NCBI GenBank assembly: GCA_030628805.1
Contig: DAOVQG010000060.1
Location: 1-16,917 of the forward strand
Source of the DNA: JAGMDK01 sp023128695
GTDB lineage: Bacteria > Planctomycetota > Phycisphaerae > UBA1845 > Fen-1342
Reading direction: 5' to 3'
DNA: 16,917 nt
Numbering within the stretch: the stretch's first letter is position 1; each line of letters begins with the position of its first letter. Position numbers and translations under genes: made by a program. Below are positions 1-6,882 of the stretch, piece by piece. The notes below the pieces were generated by a model, which saw nothing but the letters and a program-made list of their open reading frames with translations, was not told where the DNA came from and made no database searches.

Positions 1-23
1 CCGCGGCGCCCCCGGCTCGGCAG

Positions 24-94
24 GAGCCTCGCCCTCCCGTTGAGCCTCGCCCTCCCGTTGAGCCTCGCCCTCCCGTGAGCCGCGCCCTCCCGCC
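24..94. repeat. 18-bp tandem repeat, about four copies
   Basis: The unit GAGCCTCGCCCTCCCGTT occurs exactly at 24-41 and 42-59, then as a copy lacking the last T at 60-76, and as a fourth copy with three mismatches at 77-94. Just before the first copy, GGCTC (14-18) can pair with GAGCC (24-28), giving a small hairpin with a five-base loop. There are no spacers, so this is not a CRISPR array. The unit is a multiple of three but several frames contain stops (for example TGA across the unit boundary), and no ORF uses it. From memory, similar GAGCC-TCGCCCTCCCG strings are dispersed between genes in planctomycete genomes; I could not check this. Its role is unknown. Confidence 0.9.
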
Positions 95-146
95 GGCGAC
101 TTTTTCAGCGGACTGCAACCCTTTTGAGTTTTTGGAGTTGTGGGCC

Positions 147-174
147 TTGACGTAGCATTACCAGCCTGTATCTT
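147..174 (+). promoter_or_regulatory. Possible sigma70-type promoter for the ribosomal operon
   Basis: TTGACG (147-152) and TATCTT (169-174) are separated by 16 bp. The first matches the -35 consensus at five of six bases and the second matches the -10 at four of six. Transcription from here would give a leader of roughly 70 nt before the rpsJ ATG. The position fits a promoter at the head of the cluster, but the genes upstream are outside the window, so the operon may begin further left. The -10 is imperfect and this remains a candidate. Confidence 0.35.
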
Positions 175-179
175 GGTAA
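158..179 (+). promoter_or_regulatory. Small inverted repeat in the rpsJ leader
   Basis: TTACCA (158-163) and TGGTAA (174-179) form a perfect six-base dyad around a ten-base centre. It overlaps the spacer and -10 of the candidate promoter at 147-174. If that promoter is real the dyad would sit like an operator; if transcription starts further upstream it could form a weak leader hairpin. It does not resemble any S10 leader structure I know. Confidence 0.3.
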
Positions 180-250
180 GTCTCGGTCTTTTTGGGCCGG
201 ACATAGTATCGGGGTAACGGAACTGGGTGCGAGGTCAGGTAAGAAATCGC

Positions 251-559
251 ATGGCAGGAGAGCGTATTCGTATTCGGATGGAGGCCTATGATCACCGGGC
301 GCTGGACGCGTCGGCGGTGGAGATCGTCGATCAGGCCAAGCGGACCAGCGCCATCGTGCGTGGCCCGATTCCGCTGCCAACGCGGATCGAGCGGTACACC
401 GTGCTCCGGTCGCCCCACATTGACAAAAAGTCCCGGGAGCAGTTCGAGATGCGCACCCACAAGCGGGTGATCGACATCTTTGAACCCACTCCACGAACGG
501 TTGAAGCCCTCAACCGTCTGGTAGTTCCGGCGGGCGTGTTTATAAAAATCAAGGCTTAG
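251..559 (+). CDS. rpsJ: 30S ribosomal protein S10
   Basis: S10 is a small-subunit head protein; in well-studied bacteria it also works as NusE in transcription antitermination together with NusB. The 102-residue product has the expected family length and signature stretches VRGPIPLPT (about residues 37-45) and SPHIDKKSREQFE (about 57-69), followed by the RTHKR segment. I choose ATG 251 because it gives the canonical length; an in-frame GTG at 227 would add eight residues with no family counterpart. A weak ribosome binding site, AGG at 237-239, lies 11 nt upstream. It is the first gene visible in the cluster, and the 76-bp gap to rplC is the longest between any two ribosomal genes here. Confidence 0.97.
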   Translation: MAGERIRIRMEAYDHRALDASAVEIVDQAKRTSAIVRGPIPLPTRIERYTVLRSPHIDKKSREQFEMRTHKRVIDIFEPTPRTVEALNRLVVPAGVFIKIKA

Positions 560-573
560 GCGGTTTTGCCGCC
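559..573 (+). promoter_or_regulatory. Hairpin after rpsJ stop, no U-tract
   Basis: GGCGG (559-563) pairs with CCGCC (569-573) around the loop TTTTG, starting on the last base of the rpsJ stop codon. No run of T follows, so it is not a typical intrinsic terminator. It could be an RNA-processing or stability element, or chance in GC-rich sequence. The rest of the gap to 635 shows only the rplC ribosome binding site. Confidence 0.35.
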
Positions 574-635
574 AGCGAGTTTGTCGGCCAGGGCGGGGCC
601 GCGAGAGCGGTACCGGCTGGTAGGAGTGCCGAGGT

Positions 636-1292
636 ATGATCCCGGCTATTTTAGGTAAAAAAATAGGCATGTCGCAGGTGTTCCAGCCAGACGGCCGGCG
701 CGTCCCCGTGACCGTGGTCGAGGCCGGACCCTGCGTCGTGTTGCAGGTCAAGACGGCGGACGGTCCCGACGGATACAACGCCGTCCAGCTTGGTTTTCAG
801 GACGTAAAGCCGCACCGCTCGACGCTGCCGGAGATCGGGCACGCTCACAAAGCTCAGACCGCGCCGAAGCGTTATGTGCGCGAAGTGCGGCTGTCGGAGC
901 CGACGGAGAAGAACGTCGGCGACCTGGTGACCGTCGACCTCTTCTCCGACAGCGACATCAAATATGTGGATGTTGTCGGGATCACCAAGGGCAAGGGCTT
1001 CCAGGGCGGGATGCGGCGTTGGGGCTTCGGCGGCCTCGGTGCCTCGCACGGGACCGAGCGCAAGCACCGCAGTCCGGGCAGTATCGGCGGCCGGGCGGCC
1101 AATCTGGGTACCGGCCCGCGTCTCAAGAAGGGCAAAAAGATGGCCGGGCACATGGGGCACGCCCGTCGAACGGTCCAGAGCCAAGCCCTGGTCGATGTGG
1201 ATAGCGAAAACAACCTCCTGCTGATCAGGGGTTCGATCCCGGGTCCGAAGAACGGCCTCGTGATCGTGCAACAGGCGAAGAAACGCTCGTAG
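636..1292 (+). CDS. rplC: 50S ribosomal protein L3
   Basis: L3 is an early-assembly 23S rRNA-binding protein whose long internal loop reaches the peptidyl transferase centre. The 218-residue product is of usual length and starts with the family opening GKKIGMSQVF. The conserved loop HGTERKHRSPGSIG (about residues 143-156), with GKKMAGHMGH shortly after, is the tip that approaches the active site. ATG 636 is preceded by AGGAG (622-626) at a nine-base spacing. The C-terminal SIPGPKNGLVIV pattern is typical. rplD follows after 13 bp, as in nearly all bacteria. Confidence 0.98.
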   Translation: MIPAILGKKIGMSQVFQPDGRRVPVTVVEAGPCVVLQVKTADGPDGYNAVQLGFQDVKPHRSTLPEIGHAHKAQTAPKRYVREVRLSEPTEKNVGDLVTVDLFSDSDIKYVDVVGITKGKGFQGGMRRWGFGGLGASHGTERKHRSPGSIGGRAANLGTGPRLKKGKKMAGHMGHARRTVQSQALVDVDSENNLLLIRGSIPGPKNGLVIVQQAKKRS

Positions 1293-1305
1293 CGGAAGTA
1301 ATGTG

Positions 1306-1959
1306 ATGTTGAACGTGCCGGTATACAACATGGCGGGCCAGAAGGTTGGCGACGCGGAGATCGACGAGGCCGCCCTCGGCGGAAGCGTGAACCCGACATT
1401 GCTGAAGCAGGCGGTGGTCATGTACCACGCCAATCAGCGCCAGGGCACCGCGAAGACCAAGGGCCGCTCCGAAGTGCAAGGCTCGGGCCGCAAGATATTC
1501 CGCCAGAAGGGCACCGGCCGGGCCCGCATGGGCAATGCCCGGACCTGCATTCGCCGCGGCGGCGGGATGGCCTTCGCCAAACGCCCGCGTGAGTTTCGAC
1601 AGCAGATGCCGAAGAAAATGCGGCGGCTGGCTCGGAATCAGGCGGTGCTGGCCAAGATTCAGAGCGAAGACGTCCTGATCGTCGAGGACCTGAAGTTCGA
1701 GACGCCGAAGACCGCTCCGTTCGCCAAGCTGCTGGCGGCGGTGGACGCCACGCGGGGCTGCGTGGTGGCGACGGACGGCGTGGACCTGAATGTGTACAAG
1801 AGCGGCCGCAACATCCCGCGGACGGAGATATTGGACGTGGCGGGGCTGAATGCGTTTCAGGTGCTCACGCGGCGGAAGCTGGTTTTCACGCGGGAGGCGT
1901 TTGACCGGTTCAAGGAGTTAGCCGCCGGCCCGGCGCAGCAGCAAACAGTGAGTGATTGA
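1306..1959 (+). CDS. rplD: 50S ribosomal protein L4
   Basis: L4 binds domain I of 23S rRNA, lines the exit tunnel with an extended loop, and in Escherichia coli represses its own S10 operon. The 217-residue product carries the conserved loop segment GSGRKIFRQKGTGRARMGN (roughly residues 62-80), the part that reaches the tunnel. I start at ATG 1306 with GGAAG (1293-1297) eight bases upstream; a GTG at 1303 is directly adjacent in frame and cannot be excluded. The stop TGA (1957-1959) lies just before the rplW ATG at 1962. No leader structure like the E. coli L4 target was recognised upstream of rpsJ, so autoregulation is not shown here. Confidence 0.97.
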   Translation: MLNVPVYNMAGQKVGDAEIDEAALGGSVNPTLLKQAVVMYHANQRQGTAKTKGRSEVQGSGRKIFRQKGTGRARMGNARTCIRRGGGMAFAKRPREFRQQMPKKMRRLARNQAVLAKIQSEDVLIVEDLKFETPKTAPFAKLLAAVDATRGCVVATDGVDLNVYKSGRNIPRTEILDVAGLNAFQVLTRRKLVFTREAFDRFKELAAGPAQQQTVSD

Positions 1960-1961
1960 TC

Positions 1962-2255
1962 ATGGATCTATATCACACCATCATCCGCCCGCTCGTGACC
2001 GAGAAGAGCACCCACCAGGCCCGCCAGGAGACCAGGCTCCACGGCGGAACCTACAGTTTCGAGGTGCATCCCGAAGCCAACAAGGCTCAGGTCAAGGACG
2101 CGGTCGAGAAGATCTACGGCGTGAAGGTGGTCAACGTCCGCACGTCGAACCGGCCGGGCAAAGTCCGCCGGTACCGCTACAAGTTTGGGCATACGCGGCA
2201 GACGAAGAAGGCGATCATCACGGTGGACAAGGACAGCCACATTGATTTGTTCTAG
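1962..2255 (+). CDS. rplW: 50S ribosomal protein L23
   Basis: L23 sits at the tunnel exit and is the docking site for trigger factor and the signal recognition particle. The 97-residue product opens with the family pattern IIRPLVTEKS (about residues 7-16), followed by YSFEVHPEANK and IYGVKVVNVRT. The ATG at 1962 lies two bases past the rplD stop, so translation is probably coupled; no strong ribosome binding site is visible. A TTG at 1956 in the same frame is a less likely start. Length and end match a normal L23 without a long tail. Confidence 0.96.
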   Translation: MDLYHTIIRPLVTEKSTHQARQETRLHGGTYSFEVHPEANKAQVKDAVEKIYGVKVVNVRTSNRPGKVRRYRYKFGHTRQTKKAIITVDKDSHIDLF

Positions 2256-2283
2256 GCAGACCGTGTGATCACGAGGTAAAGGC

Positions 2284-3156
2284 ATGGGCGTAAAGCTATA
2301 TAAACCGACCAGCCCCGGACGACGGGACGGCAGCGTGAATGACTACGCCGAGATCACGTATAAGTACAAGAACCGCCCATGCAAGAAGCTCACCGAGCCG
2401 CTGAAGAAGACCGGCGGCCGCAACCATCACGGGAAAATCACCAGTTGGCATCGCGGCGGCGGCAACAAGCGTCTCTATCGCATCATCGATTTCAAACGTA
2501 AGCTCGACGACACGCCCGCCAAAGTGCTCGAAATCCAATACGACCCGAATCGCACCTGTCATATCGCCCTTTTGGAGTACGACGGGGGTGAAAAGAAATA
2601 CATCCTGGCCCCGTTGGGGCTCAAGGCCGGAGACATCGTCGAAAGCGGCCGGAAAGTCGAGCCCAAGGCCGGCAACTGCATGCCGTTATCAGCGATCCCG
2701 GTCGGCATGACCATTCACAACATCGAGATGACGGCCGGACAGGGCGGCAAACTGGTGCGTACCGCGGGCGGGCAAGCGCGGCTCATGGCACGGGAGGGGC
2801 ATTGGGCGACCATTCAGCTCCCGTCGGGCGAGATGCGGCAAGTACGCGTGGAATGCCGGGCCACGATCGGCCAACTCGGCAACCTCGATCATCAGAACGT
2901 CAAGCTCGGCAAGGCCGGCCGCTCACGACACCTGGGGCGACGCCCGCACGTCCGCGGCAAGGCCATGAACCCGGTTGCCCACCCGCTGGGCGGCGGCGAG
3001 GGTCGCAGCAACGGCGGCCGGCACCCCTGCTCCGCCTGGGGCAGGTTGGCCAAGGGCGGACGCACCCGCAGCCCGCGGGCCCGCTCGAACCGGCGGATTC
3101 TGCGGCGAAGGATCACGAAGTCCTATGGCGAGGCGAAGCTCCGTCGCAGGAAGTAG
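2284..3156 (+). CDS. rplB: 50S ribosomal protein L2
   Basis: L2 is one of the most conserved 23S rRNA-binding proteins, needed for subunit association and peptidyl transferase activity. The 290-residue product is somewhat longer than the 273 of E. coli, mostly through its C-terminal Arg/Lys-rich part. Family stretches include YKPTSPGRRD (6-15), GGRNHHGKIT (44-53), YDPNR (86-90) and LAPLGLKAGD (108-117). The active loop reads MNPVAHPLGGGEGR (228-241), where most bacteria have DHPH: the histidine equivalent to E. coli His229 is kept (H233), but its neighbours are Ala232 and Leu235. ATG 2284 follows GAGG (2273-2276) at seven bases. Confidence 0.98.
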   Translation: MGVKLYKPTSPGRRDGSVNDYAEITYKYKNRPCKKLTEPLKKTGGRNHHGKITSWHRGGGNKRLYRIIDFKRKLDDTPAKVLEIQYDPNRTCHIALLEYDGGEKKYILAPLGLKAGDIVESGRKVEPKAGNCMPLSAIPVGMTIHNIEMTAGQGGKLVRTAGGQARLMAREGHWATIQLPSGEMRQVRVECRATIGQLGNLDHQNVKLGKAGRSRHLGRRPHVRGKAMNPVAHPLGGGEGRSNGGRHPCSAWGRLAKGGRTRSPRARSNRRILRRRITKSYGEAKLRRRK

Positions 3157-3177
3157 GCGACCAGAAGAGGATTGTTA

Positions 3178-3444
3178 ATGTCGCGCAGCTTGAAAAAAGG
3201 CCCCTACGTCGACGAGGTGTTGTACAAGAAGGTAATAGCCGCGCGGGATTCCGGCAGCCACACCCCGATCCGGGTGTGGAACCGGTCCTGCACGATCGTA
3301 CCGGAGTTCGTCGGGACGACCTTCGAGGTGCACAACGGCAAGGCTTTCCTGAAGGTATACATCACGGAAGAGATGGTTGGACACAAGCTGGGAGAGTTTT
3401 CACCGACGCGGCAGTTCCGCTCGCACGTGGGCCGGAATAGGTAA
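3178..3444 (+). CDS. rpsS: 30S ribosomal protein S19
   Basis: S19 forms a heterodimer with S13 in the 30S head and contacts the A-site region. The 88-residue product begins MSRSLKKGPYVDE, the standard opening, and contains the conserved TIVPEFVGTTFEVHNGK (about 40-56), VGHKLGEFSPTR and the RSHVG end. The start ATG 3178 has AGAAGAGG at 3163-3170, seven bases upstream; a TTG six bases earlier in frame gives no family match. It is in its normal place between rplB and rplV. Confidence 0.98.
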   Translation: MSRSLKKGPYVDEVLYKKVIAARDSGSHTPIRVWNRSCTIVPEFVGTTFEVHNGKAFLKVYITEEMVGHKLGEFSPTRQFRSHVGRNR

Positions 3445-3459
3445 GGGAGAGTGTTAGAG

Positions 3460-3792
3460 ATGGCCTGGACGGCGAGACACCGACACGCACGAATTGCAGA
3501 GCGGAAGGCCCGCCTGATGGCCGACCTGATCCGAGGTCGGCCTTGTGACGAGGCCGTCGCGCTCCTGAAGTTCACTCACAAGCGGGCTTCCGTGCTGGTG
3601 GACCGCGTGCTGAAGTCGGCCATGGCCAGTGCCAACGAAGCTGAAGCCGCGATGAACAGCCTGTACGTGTCCGAGGCCCGCGTGGACTCGGGGCCGATTA
3701 TCAAGCGTTTCCGTCCCAAGGACCGCGGGCGGGCGCATCCGATTCAGAAGCGGACGAGCCACATTATCATCGAAGTGGACGAGAAGGGATAA
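3460..3792 (+). CDS. rplV: 50S ribosomal protein L22
   Basis: L22 lines the nascent peptide tunnel with a beta-hairpin and with L4 forms its narrow constriction. The product is 110 residues from ATG 3460, close to the family norm. The conserved pattern SEARVDSGPIIKRFRPKDRG (about residues 71-90) is the hairpin that lines the tunnel, and RTSHIIIEVDEK near the end is typical. GGGAGA (3445-3450) lies nine bases before the ATG. A GTG at 3451 in frame directly abuts that site and is less likely. rpsC follows after three bases. Confidence 0.96.
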   Translation: MAWTARHRHARIAERKARLMADLIRGRPCDEAVALLKFTHKRASVLVDRVLKSAMASANEAEAAMNSLYVSEARVDSGPIIKRFRPKDRGRAHPIQKRTSHIIIEVDEKG

Positions 3793-3795
3793 GCC

Positions 3796-4485
3796 GTGGG
3801 CCAGAAGTGCAATCCAATCGGGTTTCGGGTGGGCATCACCGAGGGCTGGAAGTCGCGCTGGTATGCCCCCAAGGCGGCTTTCGGGGCCTTCCTGGTGGAA
3901 GACGAGCGCATCCGCCGCTTTATCGATGACACGCTTAACAAGCGGCCGCCGCACGCCGGCGTCTCCAAGGTGGAGATCGAGCGGACGCGGGACGAGGTCA
4001 AGGTGATTCTGCACACGGCTCGGCCGGGGATGGTGATCGGTGCCAAGGGTGCGGAGGTGGACCGCCTCAAGGAGAGCCTCGAAGACCTGATCGATCGGCG
4101 AGTTTCGGTCAACATCATCGAGGTAAAGAACGCCGATGTTGATGCCCATCTGATCGGGGCCTCGATCGCCGAGCAGCTCAAAAAGCGGGCGAGTTTTCGG
4201 CGGGTGATGAAGCAGAAATGCGAAGCCGCGATGAGCGCCGGGGCGAAGGGGGTCAAGATCATCAGTTCCGGCCGGTTGGGCGGGTCCGAGATGGCGCGGG
4301 TCGAGACCCAGATGCTGGGCTCCATCCCGCTCCAGACGTTGCAAGCCAACGTGGACTACGCCGTCACCACGGCGGTGACGACCTATGGAGCGATCGGGAT
4401 CAAGGTGTGGGTCTATCGCGGGATGTACGGCGAGGAGGCGGAGATTGAGCGGCCGGATCGTTTCCGCCGTCGTGCTCGCCGCTAG
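3796..4485 (+). CDS. rpsC: 30S ribosomal protein S3
   Basis: S3 lies at the mRNA entry site of the 30S subunit and takes part in the ribosome's helicase function. The 229-residue product starts GQKCNPIGFRVGI, the standard N-terminus, from a GTG codon at 3796 with AGAAGGGA (3782-3789) six bases upstream. The KH domain is marked by the GAKG loop at residues 82-85. The C-terminal domain contains the expected SGRLGGSEMARVE and the GIKVWVYRG ending. The C-terminal tail after the last strand is short. The GTG start is clear because no other codon gives the conserved N-terminus. Confidence 0.97.
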   Translation: MGQKCNPIGFRVGITEGWKSRWYAPKAAFGAFLVEDERIRRFIDDTLNKRPPHAGVSKVEIERTRDEVKVILHTARPGMVIGAKGAEVDRLKESLEDLIDRRVSVNIIEVKNADVDAHLIGASIAEQLKKRASFRRVMKQKCEAAMSAGAKGVKIISSGRLGGSEMARVETQMLGSIPLQTLQANVDYAVTTAVTTYGAIGIKVWVYRGMYGEEAEIERPDRFRRRARR

Positions 4486-4507
4486 CGTGTATTGAGGAGT
4501 TGTCGGA

Positions 4508-4930
4508 ATGGCAGCGAACATGCCGAAACGCGTGAAGTACCGCAAGTCCCAGAAGGGGCGCATTCGCGGCAACGCCGGGCGCGGGAACACGGTTGCCTTC
4601 GGCGATTTCGGTTTGCAGTCGCTTGAGCCCGGGCGGGTCAACGCGCGGCATATCGAGGCCGGGCGTGTGGCGGCGACGCACTACATGCAGCGCGAGGGCC
4701 GCATATACGTCCGCATCTTCCCGCACAAGCCGATTTCGTCCAAGCCGCTGGAAACCCGCATGGGCAAGGGCAAGGGCGAAACGGATCACTGGACGGCTTT
4801 GGTTAAGCCCGGAACCATGTTGTACGAGATCGGCGGCGTCGAAGAGAACGTTGCCAAGACCGCGCTGCTGCGCGTGGCGCACAAGATGCCGGTCAAGACG
4901 CGCTTCGTGGTTCGCCGGCACAGCGTATAG
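4508..4930 (+). CDS. rplP: 50S ribosomal protein L16
   Basis: L16 binds near the A-site tRNA and helps shape the large-subunit tRNA corridor. The 140-residue product has the family segments GNTVAFGDFGLQSLEPG (about 29-45) and VRIFPHKPISSKP (about 71-83) followed by ETRMGKGKG. The basic opening MPKRVKYRK, which other species use as the start, begins at residue 5. ATG 4508 is chosen because GAGGAG (4494-4499) is eight bases upstream; the ATG at 4520 would be 20 bases away. Confidence 0.97.
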   Translation: MAANMPKRVKYRKSQKGRIRGNAGRGNTVAFGDFGLQSLEPGRVNARHIEAGRVAATHYMQREGRIYVRIFPHKPISSKPLETRMGKGKGETDHWTALVKPGTMLYEIGGVEENVAKTALLRVAHKMPVKTRFVVRRHSV

Positions 4931-4941
4931 GGTCATCAGCG

Positions 4942-5181
4942 ATGAAGAACGAGGTAATCCGGGCCATGAAGACCGACGAGTTGCACGCGGAGCTCGAGCG
5001 TCTGCGTCGGCACCTGTTCAACCTGCGGACCCAAGCCGTCACCGAAAAGCTCGAGGATCCCACGCAGCTCGGCAATAACCGCCGCGACATTGCCAGAGTG
5101 CTGACGGAATTGACCCAGCGCGGCGAGCAGAACATCGAGCAGCGGCAGGCGCACATGACCGCGCAAGCCGCGAAGAGATGA
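4942..5181 (+). CDS. rpmC: 50S ribosomal protein L29
   Basis: L29 is a small helical hairpin protein at the tunnel exit beside L23. The 79-residue product has the two-helix pattern, with the conserved LRRHLFNLRTQAVTEKLEDP core (about 21-40) and NNRRDIARVLTEL (about 44-56). The last 20 residues form a Gln/Ala/Lys-rich extension beyond the usual length of about 65. The ATG at 4942 follows the rplP stop by 11 bases, and only a weak AGGG site is seen upstream. The position between rplP and rpsQ is standard. Confidence 0.94.
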   Translation: MKNEVIRAMKTDELHAELERLRRHLFNLRTQAVTEKLEDPTQLGNNRRDIARVLTELTQRGEQNIEQRQAHMTAQAAKR

Positions 5182-5212
5182 TCGCGGGAAACGCGAAGAG
5201 GTTGATAAACGG

Positions 5213-5545
5213 ATGGTGACCATGACCGCGGAAACGAGCAACGAAGTCGCTGTCGCCCCCACGGGGAAGCAGCGCGGCAAAAAACGCGCGACCCGCGTCG
5301 GGGTGGTGACCTCGGCCGGGCGGGACAAGACCATCCGGGTGACGATCAAGTTCCTGGTCAAACATCCCAAGTACGGCAAGTACCTCCGCCGCCGCACGAT
5401 CCTCCACGCCCATGACGAGCGGAACGAGTGCATCAGCGGCGACAAGGTCGAGATCATGGCGTGCCGGCCGCTGAGCAAGACCAAGAACTGGCGGCTGGTG
5501 CGGATTCTGCAAGCGGCTCCCCGCGAGAAGGGGAGCGGCGCATGA
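5213..5545 (+). CDS. rpsQ: 30S ribosomal protein S17
   Basis: S17 is a primary 16S rRNA-binding protein of the 30S body, with an OB-fold. The core GVVTSAGRDKTIRVTI starts around residue 29 and continues through KYGKYLRRRTILHAHDE and the GDKVEIMACRPLSKTKNWRLV motif. At 110 residues it is longer than the usual 80-90 because of an N-terminal Thr/Ala/Lys extension of about 25 residues. ATG 5213 has AGAGG (5197-5201) 11 bases upstream; an in-frame ATG at 5222 would shorten the extension by three residues. The stop overlaps the rplN start by four bases (ATGA). Confidence 0.95.
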   Translation: MVTMTAETSNEVAVAPTGKQRGKKRATRVGVVTSAGRDKTIRVTIKFLVKHPKYGKYLRRRTILHAHDERNECISGDKVEIMACRPLSKTKNWRLVRILQAAPREKGSGA

Positions 5546-5931
5546 TCCAGATGCAGACCAAGCTCGACGTGTCGGACAACACCGGCGCCAAACGCGTCCA
5601 GGTTATCCAGATGCTCAAAGGCAGTGCGGCCGGGCACGGGAAGAAACGACTACGCCACGGCGGCGTCGGCGACATCTGCATCTGCTCGGTGAGGCAGGCC
5701 GTGCCCGGATCGGAAATCAAGAAAGGCGAGAAAGTCCGCTGCGTGGTGGTACGCAGCAAGATTCCCACCCGCCGCAAGGACGGCAGCTACGTCCGTTTCG
5801 ACAGCAACGCCGTCGTGATTATCGATCAGGACGGCAACCCGCGGGGCACGCGTGTCTTCGGTGCGGTGGCTCGCGAGCTGCGCGAGAAGCAGTTCACCAA
5901 GATCATTTCGCTGGCAGAGGAGGTCTGGTAG
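5542..5931 (+). CDS. rplN: 50S ribosomal protein L14
   Basis: L14 is a 23S rRNA-binding beta-barrel protein that forms an inter-subunit bridge with 16S rRNA and is the target of the silencing factor RsfS in other bacteria. The product starts MIQMQTKLDVSDNTGAK, the standard opening. At 129 residues it is slightly longer than the usual 122, with small insertions near the HGKKRLRHGGVGD stretch (about 32-44). FDSNAVVIIDQDGNPRGTRV and the ELREKQFTKIISLAEEV ending match the family. ATG 5542 lies inside the rpsQ stop (ATGA overlap), so translation is probably coupled. Confidence 0.97.
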   Translation: MIQMQTKLDVSDNTGAKRVQVIQMLKGSAAGHGKKRLRHGGVGDICICSVRQAVPGSEIKKGEKVRCVVVRSKIPTRRKDGSYVRFDSNAVVIIDQDGNPRGTRVFGAVARELREKQFTKIISLAEEVW

Positions 5932-5933
5932 CG

Positions 5934-6314
5934 ATGGCAGCCCGGATTAAAAAGGACGATAGGATAATCGTGGTTTCCGGAGACCATAAGGGTGCCACCG
6001 GGAAGGTGCTCCGCGTGATGCACGACAAGCAGCGCGTGCTGGTCGAGGGCGTCAACATGGTCTACCGGCACGTCCGCCGCAGCCAGCAAAATCCACAGGG
6101 CGGGCGCATCCAGAAGGAGGCCCCGCTTCATATTTCCAACGTCATGCCACTGGATACGAAGAGTGAACGCGGTGTCCGGGTCAGGTTTGAAGTGCAGCGG
6201 GATGCCGACGGCAACTTGCTCAAACAGCGGGTCAGTACCGGGCGCGGCAGCAGCAATGCGGTGCTCGGTGACGTGAAGCGTCCGGCGAAGAAGTCCAAAG
6301 GCGGGAACGACTAA
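5934..6314 (+). CDS. rplX: 50S ribosomal protein L24
   Basis: L24 starts large-subunit assembly by binding the 5' end of 23S rRNA. The KOW motif is seen at the N-terminus (DRIIVVSGDHKGATGKVLRV, about residues 9-28), followed by VEGVNMVYRHVRRSQQNPQGG and the ISNVMPLD stretch. The product has 126 residues against roughly 100-105 in most bacteria; the excess is a polar, basic C-terminal part after about residue 95. GAGGAGG (5917-5923) lies ten bases before ATG 5934. The TAA stop overlaps the rplE ATG by one base. Confidence 0.96.
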   Translation: MAARIKKDDRIIVVSGDHKGATGKVLRVMHDKQRVLVEGVNMVYRHVRRSQQNPQGGRIQKEAPLHISNVMPLDTKSERGVRVRFEVQRDADGNLLKQRVSTGRGSSNAVLGDVKRPAKKSKGGND

Positions 6315-6874
6315 TGGCACGCTTATTGGAGAAATACCGGCAGGAAGTGCTCCCGCAGCTCAGCGAGGAGTTCGGGCGGAAGAACCAGATGTCGCTGCCG
6401 AAGCTGGAGAAGATCGTCCTCTCGATGGGGCTGGGCAAGGCTGTCCAGGAGTCCACCAACAAGGCCCGCGATAACAAGCGCTTCACCGAGGCCGAGGCGG
6501 CCCTGAAGACCGTGACGGGGCAGAAGCCGATGAACTGCCGGGCCCGCATGAGCGTGTCGAACTTCAAGCTTCGCAAAGGCTATGACATCGGGCTGAAGGT
6601 GACGCTGCGCGGCAAGCGGATGTACGAATTCCTGGATCGGCTGGTCGCGCTCGCGATCCCGCGCGTCCGCGATTTCCGCGGGCTCAACCCCGCCAGTTTC
6701 GACGGCGGGGGGAACTACGGGATGGGTCTGACCGAGTACGGCGTCTTCCCCGAGATCAACCCCGACAAAGTGACGTATCAACAGGGCATGAACATTGCCA
6801 TTTGCACTACGGCCCGCAACGATGCCGAGGCCCGGCGGCTGCTGACGCTGCTGGGCATGCCATTCAGGAGCTAG
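6314..6874 (+). CDS. rplE: 50S ribosomal protein L5
   Basis: L5 binds 5S rRNA and places it in the central protuberance, contacting P-site tRNA. The 186-residue product carries the standard patterns KIVLSMGLGKA (about 33-43), TGQKPMNCRARMSVSNFKLRKG with the GLKVTLRG strand, FLDRLVALAIPRVRDFRGL and the YGVFPEINPDKV loop. The length is normal. The start ATG 6314 shares its first base with the rplX stop codon (TAATG), indicating coupled translation. rpsZ, rpsH, rplF and rplR follow in the usual spc order. Confidence 0.97.
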   Translation: MARLLEKYRQEVLPQLSEEFGRKNQMSLPKLEKIVLSMGLGKAVQESTNKARDNKRFTEAEAALKTVTGQKPMNCRARMSVSNFKLRKGYDIGLKVTLRGKRMYEFLDRLVALAIPRVRDFRGLNPASFDGGGNYGMGLTEYGVFPEINPDKVTYQQGMNIAICTTARNDAEARRLLTLLGMPFRS

Positions 6875-6882
6875 ATGGAACC

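Noticed and set aside
24..94. Possible CRISPR array
   Set aside because: The units are directly joined without spacers and are only 18 bp long.
227..250. Upstream GTG start for rpsJ
   Set aside because: It would add eight residues unrelated to S10; ATG 251 gives the usual length.
559..573. Hairpin after rpsJ as a terminator
   Set aside because: No T-run follows it, and essential genes continue in the same direction.
3172..3177. Upstream TTG starts for rpsS, rplW (1956), adk (11218) and map (11883), and GTG for rplD (1303)
   Set aside because: Each lies one to two codons before a standard ATG that fits the family start better; the TTG triplets at adk and map arise simply from the TTGATG junction.
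3454..4641. Long minus-strand frame of 395 codons
   Set aside because: It lies antisense to rplV, rpsC and rplP, whose proteins are clear family members. GC-rich DNA with codon bias commonly gives such shadow frames.
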